Below, piece by piece: positions 10,201 through 21,648 of a stretch of DNA of 64,000 nt (positions within the stretch are counted from its first letter, which is position 1; each line of letters begins with the position of its first letter). The notes under the pieces are model-generated. The model saw only the letters and a list, made by a program, of their open reading frames with translations. It was not told the origin of the DNA and made no database searches. Made by a program: the position numbers and the translations under genes. The stretch comes from Mesotaenium endlicherianum (lineage: Eukaryota > Streptophyta > Zygnematophyceae > Zygnematales > Mesotaeniaceae): assembly GCA_009602735.1 (NCBI GenBank), contig WELA01011136.1:1363813-1427812 (forward strand), written 5' to 3'.

Positions 10201-12619
10201 CGGCGAGCTGAAACACGGTACGGAGACCTGCTGACAATTGAAGACCAAGCGAGGGTGACTTGACAAGGTCATCCTGAGTTGCATCGTGGACTAGGACTTA
10301 CTTTACCTTTGTTATGCAAGAAGCGTGACTTGTACGTTAAGCAATCGCAACATCCCAAGTGGACAGGAGAGAGACAAGCCATGTCAGAATTGGGTCTACC
10401 AGCAATGAGGCTAGCAATAGTCACGACGCACCTGACGGTTCGGAAAGGAACGATCACAAATTGGGCAAGGACGATGTGGGCAGGCAGGTTAGAGCTTGGT
10501 CCATTGGCAAGTCAACCACAACAAGGATGTCACGACAACAAAATACAAGGCAAAGGCCACGCAAGCTCGATCGCGTCTCAAGAGGCAAGCTAGTCACGGG
10601 TGACTCCAACGGGGCAGCGCGAGAGAGCTCGGTGACACGAGCATGAATCTCGAGCCGAGGTGTTATTGAACTTGCATGTGCAACTTGTAGGGAAAGACAA
10701 GCATGCTCCAAATTGTAATTTATCTGCAAAGAAGAAAGTAGGAAAGAGAAGGATTAGCGCAAAGGAGAAGAACAGCATCCTTTTGGCAACAAGGAGACAA
10801 AGAGCCACGTTATGCCGACATTGTTTTGAGATTGCATCCTCGTTTGCATTTCAGATTTATAGATAAAAGCTAGTGCTTTGAGGTTTCGTAGGCATGATTC
10901 AACACCTTGACGGGGTAATGTCGGCCAATTGAATCTGCTTGGAGAATCTTGGACAGAAACTATAAAAAACACCACAGTTCGCAAATAATGCATATGATGG
11001 TGAGTTGCCGGTCATTTTTAAACTCTCACACGTTCTTTTTGCAAGAAGCAAGTGCAAGAACTAAGTTCTTAGAGAAGAATTGAGAAAGATGAGTTTACAG
11101 TGAGAAGTTCATAATGTGGCTAAGGGCAGAGTAGCTCCGGCCAACAGCAATAGCTTGTTATAGGTTTTAGAACTCTACAAGTTTGTAATTTATAAACAAT
11201 AAAGCAAAAGCCTGAAAAGACAACTTCATTTGATTCTTGTCAATTCTTACACTGCTTGCAATTAATAATTGCAAATTACAAGTTTCATAAAATTGTAAAC
11301 ATGAGCAAAAAGCTTGCTTAGAACTAGTCGCGAATGCACTACTTCTGAAAACTTGTACTAATTGGTACTTGGGTGAGAACATAACATCTTTTGAAAATTG
11401 GGAATCGGATTGTGCAAGAATCACAACAGCCAACCCTGAGGAGAGGGCGAGCAAAGTTGAATGGTTCAGTTGATCGAGGAGTGGTAGAACATACCATTCT
11501 CTTAAGCTTGCGCATGACTTTGGGAAAAGCAAAAGTCTACCAGAAGGTGAAACATTTGAGCTACCTGACAACGCGTGGGAAGCGCAGACGTCAGGAGGCA
11601 AATAATTGCAAGAATTTGTTAACGGTGAGAATCTGGTAGCGAACCATAGTTTGTATCAAAGTTTGAGAAGATGCTCCATTCACACAGTTGGTGGCAGTCA
11701 TAAATTTGGTATACTTTTCTATTCATGACGTTTTGTTCTTTCAATGACAATTCCGGCATGATAAGAACCTTACCTCAAAATGGGCAATCAGAAAGCCGGA
11801 AAAAGTCTTGAACATTCAGAAAGAAGTTGCAAAAGTTAAACTAGCTGCTCTAGCAATAGGATAAGTTGTAAAATTCCAAATATGTTCTTGTGCCAGACAC
11901 AATTGATTATCTGTGGCATTAAAGCAAGTAGAGGAAAGTCAAAAGAATGCGGTTGTTGGAAAGAAACATGAAGCCTTGAATAAAACGCTAGATGGACCAT
12001 TTGCAGACCTGACAACTCAGTTGTAACGTTTCTGCTTTTTTCAAGGATCTTTGCTAGGTATTCAAGATAAATTAATTACTTAATGGAAGAATCAACAACA
12101 ACTTCGCGTATTTGTAATACTTGAGACCATAAGAAAAAGACGTGAAGTCGTAGAATGCGTGCTTGTGAGAATTGCACTCACATGACTTTTGCAAGTATAT
12201 ATACTTGCACAACATGAGGCACTGGATTGCTTCGAGTCATCTGCTAGGGCACTGGTTCATGTTCAATGAAAACAGGCGAAGGGGTGCAACCCGTTCGGCT
12301 GAATGCTTGTAACGCGCCGTTTGGCCATTTGGAGACTTTTTGACGATTTTCAAAAAACCGTTTCGCGCCAAAAGGGCTTTTTTGAGTTCACGCGACTTTG
12401 CAAAAAAAATGCGACTGTTCAGTTGGTTGCGTACGTGTACGTCTGACATGAACCGAGAGTTTATAACAATTGCACATTTACGACCGAGTTCTCAAGGTAA
12501 ATGACTAGGCTGCACATACCACTTTGTTGGACACAAGAGCACAACTCATATCATGTTGGGAAGAAAACCAGCTACATCTCTAAAACTCACTAAGAAGGAT
12601 CTGGAGGAAAGTCCTTTTC
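10200..12619 (+). mobile_element. Relic of an element-A-like retrotransposon (LTR, gag-like traces, protease start)
   Basis: About 11160-11330 matches the 3' part of the 7351-8948 LTR (AGTTTGTAATTTATAAAC followed by a run like AAAGCCTGAAAAG). Downstream, 11390-11600 has a degenerate gag-like reading. 12515-12619 resembles the start of element A's protease (TTGGACACAAGAGC and GGATCTGGAGGAAAGTCC match LLDT and the DLKESP block). It stops at 12619, where chromovirus P begins. It is strongly decayed and older than P. The left boundary is uncertain. Confidence 0.5.
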
Positions 12620-13133
12620 TGTAGTGATACGAGTTAGAATATACGAGTTAGAATATACTAGTTTATTTTTATTAAATGATTTTGAAATTTTTTGGAGTAG
12701 TTTTGTGTGGATTCAAGTGCAAATAGATACTCTCGTGACTTAGTTTATGTCCTTTAAACCTTCTAAGGCATTTTCAAAGTTAGAGGAAGGATCTAGAAGA
12801 ACTCCATGTGGCAAATGTCAAACATGCCAATTTTAGGTCAAAAGGACATGAGTACATTATTCTAGAAAGAGGTGGCAAGTTTTGGGATGCGTTGGGTGCC
12901 AACATATCAACATGCATCTTCCTAGATATTACTTTTGTAGCAAGTATATAAACAAGAGCTAGAACATAGAAAGGCATTCCAGAATCACTCTTCTACTTGC
13001 CAAATTTGAGAAATATAAACTTCTAAGAAGCCATCACTCTTTCAAAAAGCTACCACTTGTGCTCAAAGATCCTTGTCTTGACTAGATAAAGTATTTTATT
13101 TTACTAAGTATTTTATATATTTGTTTTACTACA
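12620..13133 (+). repeat. 5' LTR of fragment P
   Basis: It starts TGTAGTGATACGAG and ends TTTTACTACA, so the ends form the inverted repeat TGTAGTG/(CA)CTACA also seen in the LTRs of N. The interior shares long blocks with N's LTRs in inverse orientation, for example ACATGTCCTTTTGACCT read on the other strand. Confidence 0.8.
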
Positions 13134-13134
13134 G

Positions 13135-13146
13135 TGGTATTGGAGC
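13135..13146 (+). promoter_or_regulatory. Primer binding site of fragment P
   Basis: TGGTATTGGAGC lies one base after the LTR end. It matches the initiator Met-tRNA 3' end used by plant LTR elements (TGGTATCAGAGC in C). Confidence 0.7.
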
Positions 13147-13169
13147 TAGGCACTTTGGTAGCACAAGAA

Positions 13170-14480
13170 GATGGCCGATCCTCAATATCAACAACAAAAA
13201 GTAGCACGTCATCTTTAAGAGACCCTCCTTTAGCGTCGACGGGAGAGCTCACTTAAGGAAAATCTGCCGCAACAAGGAGCACCACAAGGAGGAGCACCAT
13301 CAGATCCTGTGGCAGCCGCTATGGCAAGGTTGACCCCATCACAAGGTGCTTTTGCAAATGCGTGGGCAGCCTTTCTAATGACCGTCCACAACCAAGTGGG
13401 CTTGGCCACCTATGAAGCAACCGTACAAGGGTGAAGAGAAGCTATGGCTGCCCCTATTGCAAGCAACGTTCCAAATCCAGCCCCGGCTCAAGCACCTCCA
13501 CAAGAGCCCATGAGAGTGAGGAAACTCATCAAGCCTAAAATACCCGACACTTTCAACCCCGGGAAAGGAGCCACCCTGAATTTATGGCTCTACCAAGTGG
13601 AGACGTACCTCGCATTCCTTGAAGTACCCGAGGAGGACTACGTTCCCTTTGCCGTTACCTTACTTAGAGGAGCAGCAACATCATGGTGGCGTAACTATCA
13701 AGCGGCTATATATCAAGCTACGGTGCACCCCGTACCCGGCCAAGAGCGCCCATTATCATATGCAAGATGGGCAGATTTTTGTGAGGCCCTCAAGCAATTC
13801 ATGCCCAATAATGCAGAGAAGATTGCCCGAGGAAAGCTCCACCATCTCAAGCATACGATGTCAGTATAAGAGTATACATCCAAATTTCACGCCCTCACTC
13901 TTGAGATCCCCAACCTGTCTCTCGAGGATCGCTATAACTTTTGCCTCAAGCCCAAGGTAGCAAAGCAAGTGGAGTTACGCGACTTGACGGACTTCTCAAA
14001 GATCATTGAAGTGGCCCAAAAGGTGGATATTTTGGATGTCAAGCATTCATTATCTTCATCTTCACGGACATCAACAACGCGGGTGTACGCAACCCCTTCC
14101 ACATCCAAAACTGGACCCACACCCAAAGAAATTGGTGTCATAAGAAGAGACCCCGTAGCTCCCCGGAAAAGTGGAAGACCCTCCAATGACACTTATGATG
14201 CAAGAAACCAGCAAAGAATGAAAACAAGACTCTGCCCAGCTGAAAAAGAAGCTCTCATGACGGCTGGACTATGATTTTATCGAAAGAAGAAAGGCCATCG
14301 TGCACTCTCATGCCCCAAAATGTTGTCAAAAAACGGACAGCGTCAGTAGGCCAAGAGCCTACCACCCCAAGACCCACTTCACGAGAAGACAACAAGCCAA
14401 GTAAGGTGGAGAGCCCCATTGAAGACAAGATTCCAGCCCCAATGAGTTTGAGAGGTTACCTTGGAGGAGAGAAGGTCCAC
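13170..14480 (+). pseudogene. gag: gag and start of pol of fragment P
   Basis: The gag capsid reading includes [39 protein letters not shown] and [17 protein letters not shown] zinc-knuckle trace and the linker toward protease follow. It is aligned by eye to the gag of N. Gag forms the particle in which reverse transcription takes place. The region is broken. Confidence 0.7.
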
Positions 14481-14482
14481 AT

Positions 14483-14722
14483 GCTAGTTTTAGAATATTC
14501 TCGTACAGCTTTTTTTGGCCAAAACGTAGCAATACTCCGTAACGTGATACTCCGTATCACGCGTATGACCGAATGTCTCAAATTTATTTTGATATATTGT
14601 TGGTTCATTCCACTAACACTCACGTATGGTTGCGTATTCCAACATACAAGTTTGACTCTCACGTTTTGTACGCGCGGAAAATCCATACACACGCATGTGG
14701 CGTATCCGAATTTCAAAACTAG
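14483..14722. mobile_element. 240-bp MITE inserted in fragment P
   Basis: The 9-bp sequence GGTCCACAT occurs at 14474-14482 and again at 14723-14731. In N the same protease site has a single copy and no insert. The insert begins (G)CTAGTTTTAGAA and ends TTTCAAAACTAG, so its ends form a short imperfect inverted repeat (CTAGTTTT/AAAACTAG). It has no coding capacity. A 9-bp duplication is typical of Mutator-like elements, so a MULE-derived MITE is the best guess. The empty site in N makes the insertion itself secure. Confidence 0.8.
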
Positions 14723-14852
14723 GGTCCACATCTTGGTGGATAGCGGAGCTCAAGGCAACTTCATTGCTACAGATTTTGCCACCAAGCACGGTATTACAAT
14801 GCAAACTCTTTACCACGACAAGGAGATTATGATACCTGACGGATTCTCCTAT

Positions 14853-15520
14853 TGAAAGGGGCGGAGTGCCCTGGTGGAAGCGTAGTGATTCACAAGGAAC
14901 CAAACTAGTTGCAATCATACTCTAGAGTGCAGCGGCATATCACTAAGAAAGCTTAGGAAAAATTAATTAACATATGAAGTAGCAAGAAAGTGCTCACAAA
15001 GAAGATAGGATAAAAGTCCTCGTCATTACAAACCCGTAGGAACTTACATAAGTGCAAATTGATAAGAAACGAAGAAGGTACACCTATTATAGATTTCTAT
15101 GACGATCGCTTGCCCCTAGGAGGGAGGGCCGCTTAGCAACAAAATTTCTAAGTGTTTGCCAGATTGTCCCTTGCAGACTATTCGTGAGGCTGCCAGATTA
15201 ACCTCATTTGACGTGTTGGGCCGATTTGACGTCCACATACATGCATCAAAATGTCTAGAATATTCTATCTTAGGCATGCTACAGCCTGACGGTGACATGG
15301 GGAAAATTTCATCGAACAATCTGAAATGGAAATTTATACGAGTCGGATCGGCCGCCAAGCGTCGACGGCAAATTTGAGCAAATGGAAATCCAAACTTTAC
15401 TATTCTATAAATTTCCTCACGTCCACTTTGGCCAAATTCTGGAGGATTTGTATCTTACAACAGCCGGTTACACTTTCATGTCCGTCGTTGCTGGTGTACC
15501 TTAGTCAAGCTTCACGAGTT
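14853..15520 (-). repeat. Inverted A0-type LTR (solo or truncated)
   Basis: The plus strand starts TGAAAGGGGCGGAGTGCC, the reverse complement of the 1-847 LTR's end. Colinear blocks follow on the reverse strand: TCCTACGGGTTTGTAATGAC, GATATGCCGCTGCACTCT, and ACATACATGCATC within the region matching 455-500. Similarity fades after about 15300. No matching target duplication is visible, so solo LTR versus rearrangement stays open. Confidence 0.65.
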
Positions 15521-15529
15521 GAATCGGTC

Positions 15530-16614
15530 CGGCGGGCGCCAAATGGAGTGCCGTCGGAGACCCTCAGTTCTGGCGTATTCTGACAGCTCGTCGATCATGT
15601 CAGCATTACGTCGTCCCCGCTGGTACTTTATTTGTTATTGCCTCACATGTTCTATCCGCGTGCACGTGAGCACAACCCCATTCGGCCTTGCCCGTTGTGT
15701 CCTTATCCAGGTTTGCTCGCGATGTTTTGTCCTTGTCTCTAGCGAATGGTACACATCTGACATGCTTTGAATTTGTTTCCACCGTGCACAGACTGCGGAA
15801 ATAGTTTGCCGATAGCTGGTCACATGTCAATTTCAAACCTCTCTGTGCAATATCATTGCCTTACCCGCAATAACTACATTGCAAGACCAACCAGATGGGC
15901 TTGCTTTTGAAACCAGGAGGAATGATTGCAGTTGGCGCCAACGCGGCAGCTTTTCAGTGACTGTGCAGCTGGAGAATTCAATTCAACTAGTTGATTTGTA
16001 TTTCATTCAGCCACAACAAAGTGGAAGTCCATTCACTTACCAGCTGCAAATTTCCATGTCACTTGTTGAGAAGTATTTCCTTCAGCCACAACGAAGTGAG
16101 AGTTTATTTGGACCATCCTGAATGAAAATATTTTGGCTTGTGCAAAAAACATTTATTTCTAGAAGTCCTTGCATATTTATGTACCTTGTGATGCAGAATA
16201 GTGTCATACTGCATGGATGCAGCAATTTGTATTTCGAGAGCAGAGAAATAGTTTCATAATTTGTTTCATAGACACATATGAACCCCGTGCCATATCAGCA
16301 ACCTGTCATTCAAAATGCCTCAGGAGCATTTTAATTGCAGAAGATATATTGAATATCCACTTTGCTTCATTAAATGGAAGTATGCTCCCCATACACTGGG
16401 TGATAAATAAAATAATGCATCTAAATCGAGCCTACCTAGCTACCTGCTGTCCACCATTCCAAGCTCCTCACGTAGTACCTATCCGTATTCTACTATTTAC
16501 CTACCACTCATCATGATTTTAATTTACAAGGCCAACACAGCTTGGTTTGTCACTGTTGGGCATCAGAAAGTTGTTTGCTCGCATCCTGTTCTATTTCTTT
16601 TTCTTCAAAGGCTC
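15530..16614. other. Gene-free stretch
   Basis: I see no convincing coding sequence or element ends. A diverged tandem pair of about 50 bp lies at about 15984-16036 and 16060-16111 (shared core TCAGCCACAAC). The rest is unremarkable, AT-moderate DNA. Confidence 0.4.
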
Positions 16615-18250
16615 CTACTTGAGCTTCACTCCCGTAGTGGTTAGTGTGGCACCCCCGCGCTTGTTACCTTTGCCTGCAATTCACACAAGCAAACGCTCTC
16701 GTCAGCAATTCACACAAGCAAACGCTCTCATCAGCAGCATGGCCCAACTTGAGCTAGGTACAGAGTTCATTTAGCCAAGAGAGTGGGTTCTTATCTCACC
16801 TGAAAAAGGCTTGTTGAATATCTGCAAAGGTTCCTCAACTTCTCCCTCCGCCCGTGCTTGCTGTGTAGTAGAGTGTACACCCGCACAAAAGACAAATGCA
16901 GGAGTGTTAATGAAGCTGTCAACAAGCACACCCTCCATTAAAAGTGGACCCAAACTACCATGCCAAGCCCAAGAGTAGATGGTACTTACAGGCTTCATAA
17001 AGGCCATGATCAGCAACTCCATGGACGTCAGTACTTCTGGCATATCGTCAACCTTTGCACCATTCTTGATCAAGGTCTTCCAGGGTGTCGTATAAGTGAT
17101 CAAATGCCTGGCCATCTCTTCCCTCTTTGCATCGGATAACTCGGTTTGGGCTTCGCCAAGCGCATACTCTGGAAGCTTCAAGAGCTCACTGATTTTGGGG
17201 GCGATCAGCGCCCTGTTGATTCTCCACTTAGTAGTCAACAACTGCAAGCTCGAAATAAACAAGCTGCAATGAGATGGATGAGATAGTAATAGGCTTAGGT
17301 AGAAATGAAAGGATGGGTTCCTCATTAGGGTGAGAGGATGACACTCACGTCTTGGATCTCCTTGTGTAGCTGCGCTCCTACCGAATGGTGCTTGAACCAC
17401 ATAGCAAGGTCTGGAATTAGACGATTCTTTCCCGCCGTCCAATCGTCCACTACCTTGGTTGTTCTCTTGTCTCTTAGTACCATCATCCTTTGGATGACCT
17501 CCACTGCCTGAAGATCTATAGCGTTTTTGTCGAGCTCGATGTCCACCCATGCACATGCGCTAGTCCGCTTCAGTTTGAATACTTTTGCATAGTTGTCCGC
17601 CTGCACAAATCGGAAGAAAATTAGGAATTCATGACCATTATTGTGAAAGCTCAAATTTGACCTAACAGAGCAAAATTGAAACATTGCAAATTTAACAGAT
17701 TGTTTTTCTTAGGCCCAAGAGGTGTCCTGGGAGGCCTCTTCGGGGGCCCACTTCCGTGGTTGATATCCTCTGCAGTATTAAATTTAGCGGTGCACATGTG
17801 CATCATTATCTTGTAATTCCTATCACTTTTTGCATTAATGACAGCGAATTCACCCTACATTGGCGTTTCTTCATTGTCATTAGCAACCTCATGATCTGCA
17901 ACCATATTTCTTAAGACGCCCAGCACGATGTCATTCTTGCTCTTCTCAGGCAGCGGCGATGTCGACTCTGGTGTTCCCTCATCCTCCCCAGGAGTACTGC
18001 TAGTGGTAATGACCGGTTTCGGCCTCGGCGATGGCCCAACTGAGGTGCAAACAGTGTTGGCCTTCAAGTCTTTGTGAAGAAAGTGAAGACTATCGCCTAA
18101 GTTGATGGCCTGAACCAACATATGCTGATCCTTAACGCTCAGCTTTGGGTGTCTTTCTCCTCTTCTTCACACTACCTTCCTCTTTCACTGGCCGCTGGTA
18201 TTTGTGGCCGTATACCTCGATTAGTGATCTAATTACCTTTATTTGAGCCC
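16615..18250 (-). pseudogene. Multi-exon gene of unknown function, probably decayed
   Basis: On the minus strand, exons with good splice signals can be read: 17349-17600 (acceptor TTTGTGCAG, donor GTGAGT), 16800-17241 (acceptor GAGCTTGCAG, donor GTGAGATAAG) and 16615-16673 (acceptor GAATTGCAG, ending in a stop). The phases of these three agree and end in the basic tail GKGNKRGGATLTTTGVKLK. An upstream exon (about 17700-18109) reads through AINLGDSLHFLHKDLKAN and FAVINAKSDRNYKIMMHMC, with an in-frame TAG at 17856-17858. Another short basic piece lies at about 18130-18240. I recognise no domain. It may be a host gene or the second gene of a DNA transposon. Confidence 0.45.
16676..16733. repeat. 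Two tandem 29-bp units over an intron
   Basis: The unit GCAATTCACACAAGCAAACG... occurs at 16676-16704 and 16705-16733 with one difference. It duplicates the splice-acceptor end of the last intron of the minus-strand gene, so two equivalent acceptors exist. Confidence 0.75.
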
Positions 18251-19379
18251 GTTTCTTTGCTTCCCAAGGAGGTTGCGTTCTCCTTATACTACCCCCACGA
18301 TCCATTGTCCTCCACTCGGGTTCATAAGTCGCCCATCATCCCTGTCACGCCCTACATTTTGGCCAAAAAAATGGAGGGAGAATTTTGAGATGGCGAACTT
18401 CAGAGGCAGTGTTCAATTTTCAAAACCTAATTTGTTACGTGTAGGTGCAGTGACCTGTAGGCGCAAACACGAGTGGCACCTGGGAGGTGATTTAATTGCA
18501 AATTAAGTGAAGTAAAACTACAAATGACATCGGCCAACGACTGGTCGTGACCCGCCAAAATATTGCAACATTTGGCGGTTATGTCTATGCCAATTACGAT
18601 ATTTTGTTGTCATTCTCTTCCGCAATGTAGGGCATGTGCCCAACCTGATCATCTGGTTAATTGAACTCTGGAGGAACACCGAGTCTATACTTTGCTCGCG
18701 CTTGGTTGGTTGTTGCACTGAGGGCGGACGTGGTTGAATGCCTCTTGTCACCTTCAACATCACATGTGACGTCCGATCACATCCATTCGTCAAACCCGAC
18801 CTCCTGTAACTCAAAAACTGGGTACGTGGCCGACGTGGACCACCGTGGACTGTGGTATACGTGCAACCTCGTCCCCGTCCTTCGATACCCTCCCGAGCAA
18901 AAATGCACATGCAGAGCCACGCAGAGCCATGGCTTCATACTAGTGGCTCATGTGATAATTCGTACAAGAGACGCATCTTCAGTGCTCAATTTCTGTCCAG
19001 TAACGTCCATTTTCGACGTGACGTCAACTCACAAAAGCTAAACAATCACACGTGTCGCGAGCAGACCGTGAAGGAAACCAGCGAATGTGATTTGAGAGCA
19101 CTGCATCCTTCGCCAAAAATGTGCATGCCGCATGGCGCATGGTGTGCATGCCTTGAGCTCAACGAGTGGCGAAGCTCATATAAAGACCTCCGCTCGAAGC
19201 TTGAAGATCGAACACAAGCATGTATGGCGACAATCGAGCAAAAGATGGATGCAAAACGGGTTCCCCGGCTTCCATCTTTCTTTAATTTTTGCCATTTCAA
19301 CAAGCTCTGGCCTCCACTCTCCCATTTCTTCCCTCTCCTTACGGCTACCTTTATTCCAGGCATCTCTCACTTCCAAACA
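18251..19379. other. Intergenic region between two divergent genes
   Basis: This lies between the minus-strand gene ending upstream at about 18250 and the plus-strand gene starting at 19380, so it may hold both promoters. TATATAAAG-like sequence (CATATAAAGACC) is at about 19177-19188, and a TATATATAT run sits just after the proposed plus-strand start at about 19385. No other feature is visible. Confidence 0.35.
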
Positions 19380-20938
19380 TGGCCTATATATATCAAGGAT
19401 GCCCTGTGGTTAAACGTGCTCCCATCCTCACACCAGGGTATGCGAAATATACAAGGTTTTTCATAGGTCCTGTTCAGGATCTGGGCGCATAGAGGATGAC
19501 AAACTCCCACAGTTTGCAAATATTTTCCAACGCCCAGCTAATGGCGAGAAAATTGGTGTGCTGGTTATAGACGACGCTAAAATCAAGTATGTGAAGGAAC
19601 CGTTGTACGATATCACATATCTGATTGTGGGGTATCCCAAGGACTTCCATGCTATGGTGTGTGAAGCTGCTCTGTCAGACGGCTGCCGTGTGATCATGAA
19701 AAGGGAGGGCAGGCACTACTTTAGCCGCACTACGGTGCCGCGTGGTGAAGTTGAATGCGGAGTATAAGAATTGCTCAGAGGAGTTATCCATCAGGGAGGT
19801 GTTGAGATCCACCAAGTGCAATTTAAAGTGTACGCTGGTGTGTCGTCCGAGGATTAAGAGCGTGGCAAACTTGCATGATATGAATAAGGAGCCTTGGACA
19901 GTGGGGGTCACTATCATGGAGGCCTATCTCATTGACACTGCAGCCGTTGAGAATTATAGGCATGGTAGGTGCTTGACGAAGGAAGAAGTATCAGTGCGCG
20001 GATGCAACATCAATGTGGATCATCTGCTCCGCGGGCGCGCTGTTGGTGCTGAAGAGGCCGGGAGGGCAAAGCACGATCCTCGTTGTGTGGTTGGCATTGT
20101 TAGAGAGGTTTCCCCGGCATCAATCTTGCGCTTGCGTAAGGTATTATTTCCAGCACTTCCCAGGGCACTGCAGCCGCTGCTCATGCCGCTTCTCTTGCTG
20201 CTACCGCTGCTTGGGTGTCGCTGCAGTCTCATGCTGTTGCTACGGCTTCAATGTTATCCCCTGTTGCTGCTGTTGCTCCTGCTGTGCTCCTGCACCTGTT
20301 CGTGCTGAAGTGTTGCCTGCTCCTGCTGCTGTCAGCGATGCCGTCCCTGGTGATACCACTGTTGCCAATGCTGAGGCTGCTGTTGGTCCCGCTCCTACTG
20401 CTACTGCTGACTATGTTTCCGGCAATGGGGCAACAGAACAAGCAGCTTCCAGCGGGAAGCTCATCATCTGCTGGTGCACGCAGGCGTGGTTAGCAAGACT
20501 TCATTGACAAGAAGACCAGAGGTAGGCTTGTGTGCTCTTGCTTGCAGTAAAAACGTGTAATATGTCTCCACCTGACGGGCGTTCACTTATATATCCATGA
20601 TACTTGTGAACATACTGAGGACCGAATGAAGAAATAGGATAGGTCTTCCTCCTCCATTTTGGTTTTTGCCATCAATGCCTAGAGTAAGCACATGCATTGC
20701 TATTTTTAAATCAAAGCTTACGTTTACACGATTTTGTTGCAGTGTTGGACAGGGCAATTTCAGCCTCAGGCACTGAAAGCGCCAAATGTCAGTAGGCGGT
20801 CAGACCAAGCCCTCCGAAGGTGAAGAGTGGGATGACAGGGACTGGCCGGACCTCCTTGACTGGAGTGAGGAGCAGTGCACGTGCTCGGATAGAAACTATT
20901 GCAGGGAATGTGCACCCTGAACCTCAAGTTTGGCCGGA
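19380..20938 (+). pseudogene. Gene of unknown function, decayed
   Basis: The start ATG at 19380 gives MAYIYQGCPVVKRAPILTPG. The reading continues in other frames as EDDKLPQFANIFQRPANGEK, VLVIDDAKIKYVKEPLYD and, from about 19742, VKLNAEYKNCSEEL through VRGCNINVDHLLRGRAVGAE. At least two frameshifts interrupt it (near 19460-19490 and 19740). An Ala/Pro-rich tail follows and overlaps a CTG-rich tract. A small last piece (20786-20938, ending SDRNYCRECAP) follows a good acceptor TTTTGTTGCAG. I recognise no family. It stands head to head with the minus-strand gene at 16615-18250. Confidence 0.4.
20160..20420. repeat. Degenerate CTG/GCT trinucleotide-rich tract
   Basis: Runs of CTGCTG and GCTGTTGCTCCTGCTG recur without a fixed unit. 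Every forward frame therefore reads as Ala-, Leu- or Cys-rich. It probably encodes the Ala/Pro-rich tail of the overlapping gene. Confidence 0.6.
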
Positions 20939-21014
20939 CCGTGGAGGAGAGGTCTCTGTTGTAAATAATAGCTGTGTGATGCAAATGCATGTCAATAACA
21001 CGTGGACTTAGAGG

Positions 21015-21530
21015 GCCTAATAGTTGTACGTATAGGCACCTTAGAGTTGCATGGCCCCTCTGCGAGCTCCTTGTATAATACTCGATGTTGATTTTGAGGC
21101 AGGTTGCGTTAGTTGCACTACTACTGTGTGAATTGAAGATTTGTACATATGCTTTTGAGATGCTTCTGTTAGTGGTGTCGGCGCCTTGTTGCTACAGAGT
21201 ACCAACTTTTTTTCCTCCATTGTGTAGGAAATTTTCAGGCTCTTGAGGGTCTTATACAGTCAACAAGTAACAAATGTACTTTTATGTGTGCACATGTGTG
21301 GTTGTGTGATAATGAGTCACCAATAACAACAAGCAATATAATCTAAAAAATTATGCGGATGTACTTGTGTTACTGAGTGAAGCATTTACAGTCACTATGT
21401 CATTACTTAATAATTGAATATTACACCTGCAGCTGTCGACAAGAGAATTCATTAATTGATTAGAATGTATATACAAGTTGAGGTCCTGTACCCTATGCTC
21501 TGGTACCCTACCTCTTCTAACGTCAAGTGA
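21015..21530 (+). repeat. Left inverted arm of the DNA transposon
   Basis: It matches the reverse complement of 45760-46304 in colinear blocks: TAGTTGTAC, GAGCTCCTTGTA, an 18-bp identical block CCTTGTTGCTACAGAGTA (21184-21201), and AAGTTGAGGTCCTGTACC (about 21475-21492). Identity between blocks is low, so the arms are old. Confidence 0.7.
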
Positions 21531-21648
21531 ATGTCAACAAATTGCCTTTCTTGTAACTCTGTAGGGGATTTCTAGTCTTATTTGGATGTATACGTACATC
21601 TCGCAACAGCGCCAAACACTAGTATGCTATGCTGCCTCTAAGAGTAAT

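Larger units (their letters stand above)
12620..14852 (+). mobile_element. Fragment P: chromovirus 5' half, same family as N (broken)
   Basis: A 5' LTR (12620-13133), primer site, gag and the start of protease are present. The rest is missing. The gag reading closely follows the gag of N on the minus strand at 52973-54178 (shared blocks: [47 protein letters not shown]). P sits inside an element-A-like protease, carries a MITE, and ends against an inverted A0-type LTR. It is broken and clearly older than N. Confidence 0.8.

Noticed and set aside
20215-20493. Leu-rich forward frame that looks like several membrane spans
   Set aside because: It comes from the CTG-rich tract read out of phase. 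Another frame gives an equally open Ala/Pro-rich reading continuous with upstream coding sequence.
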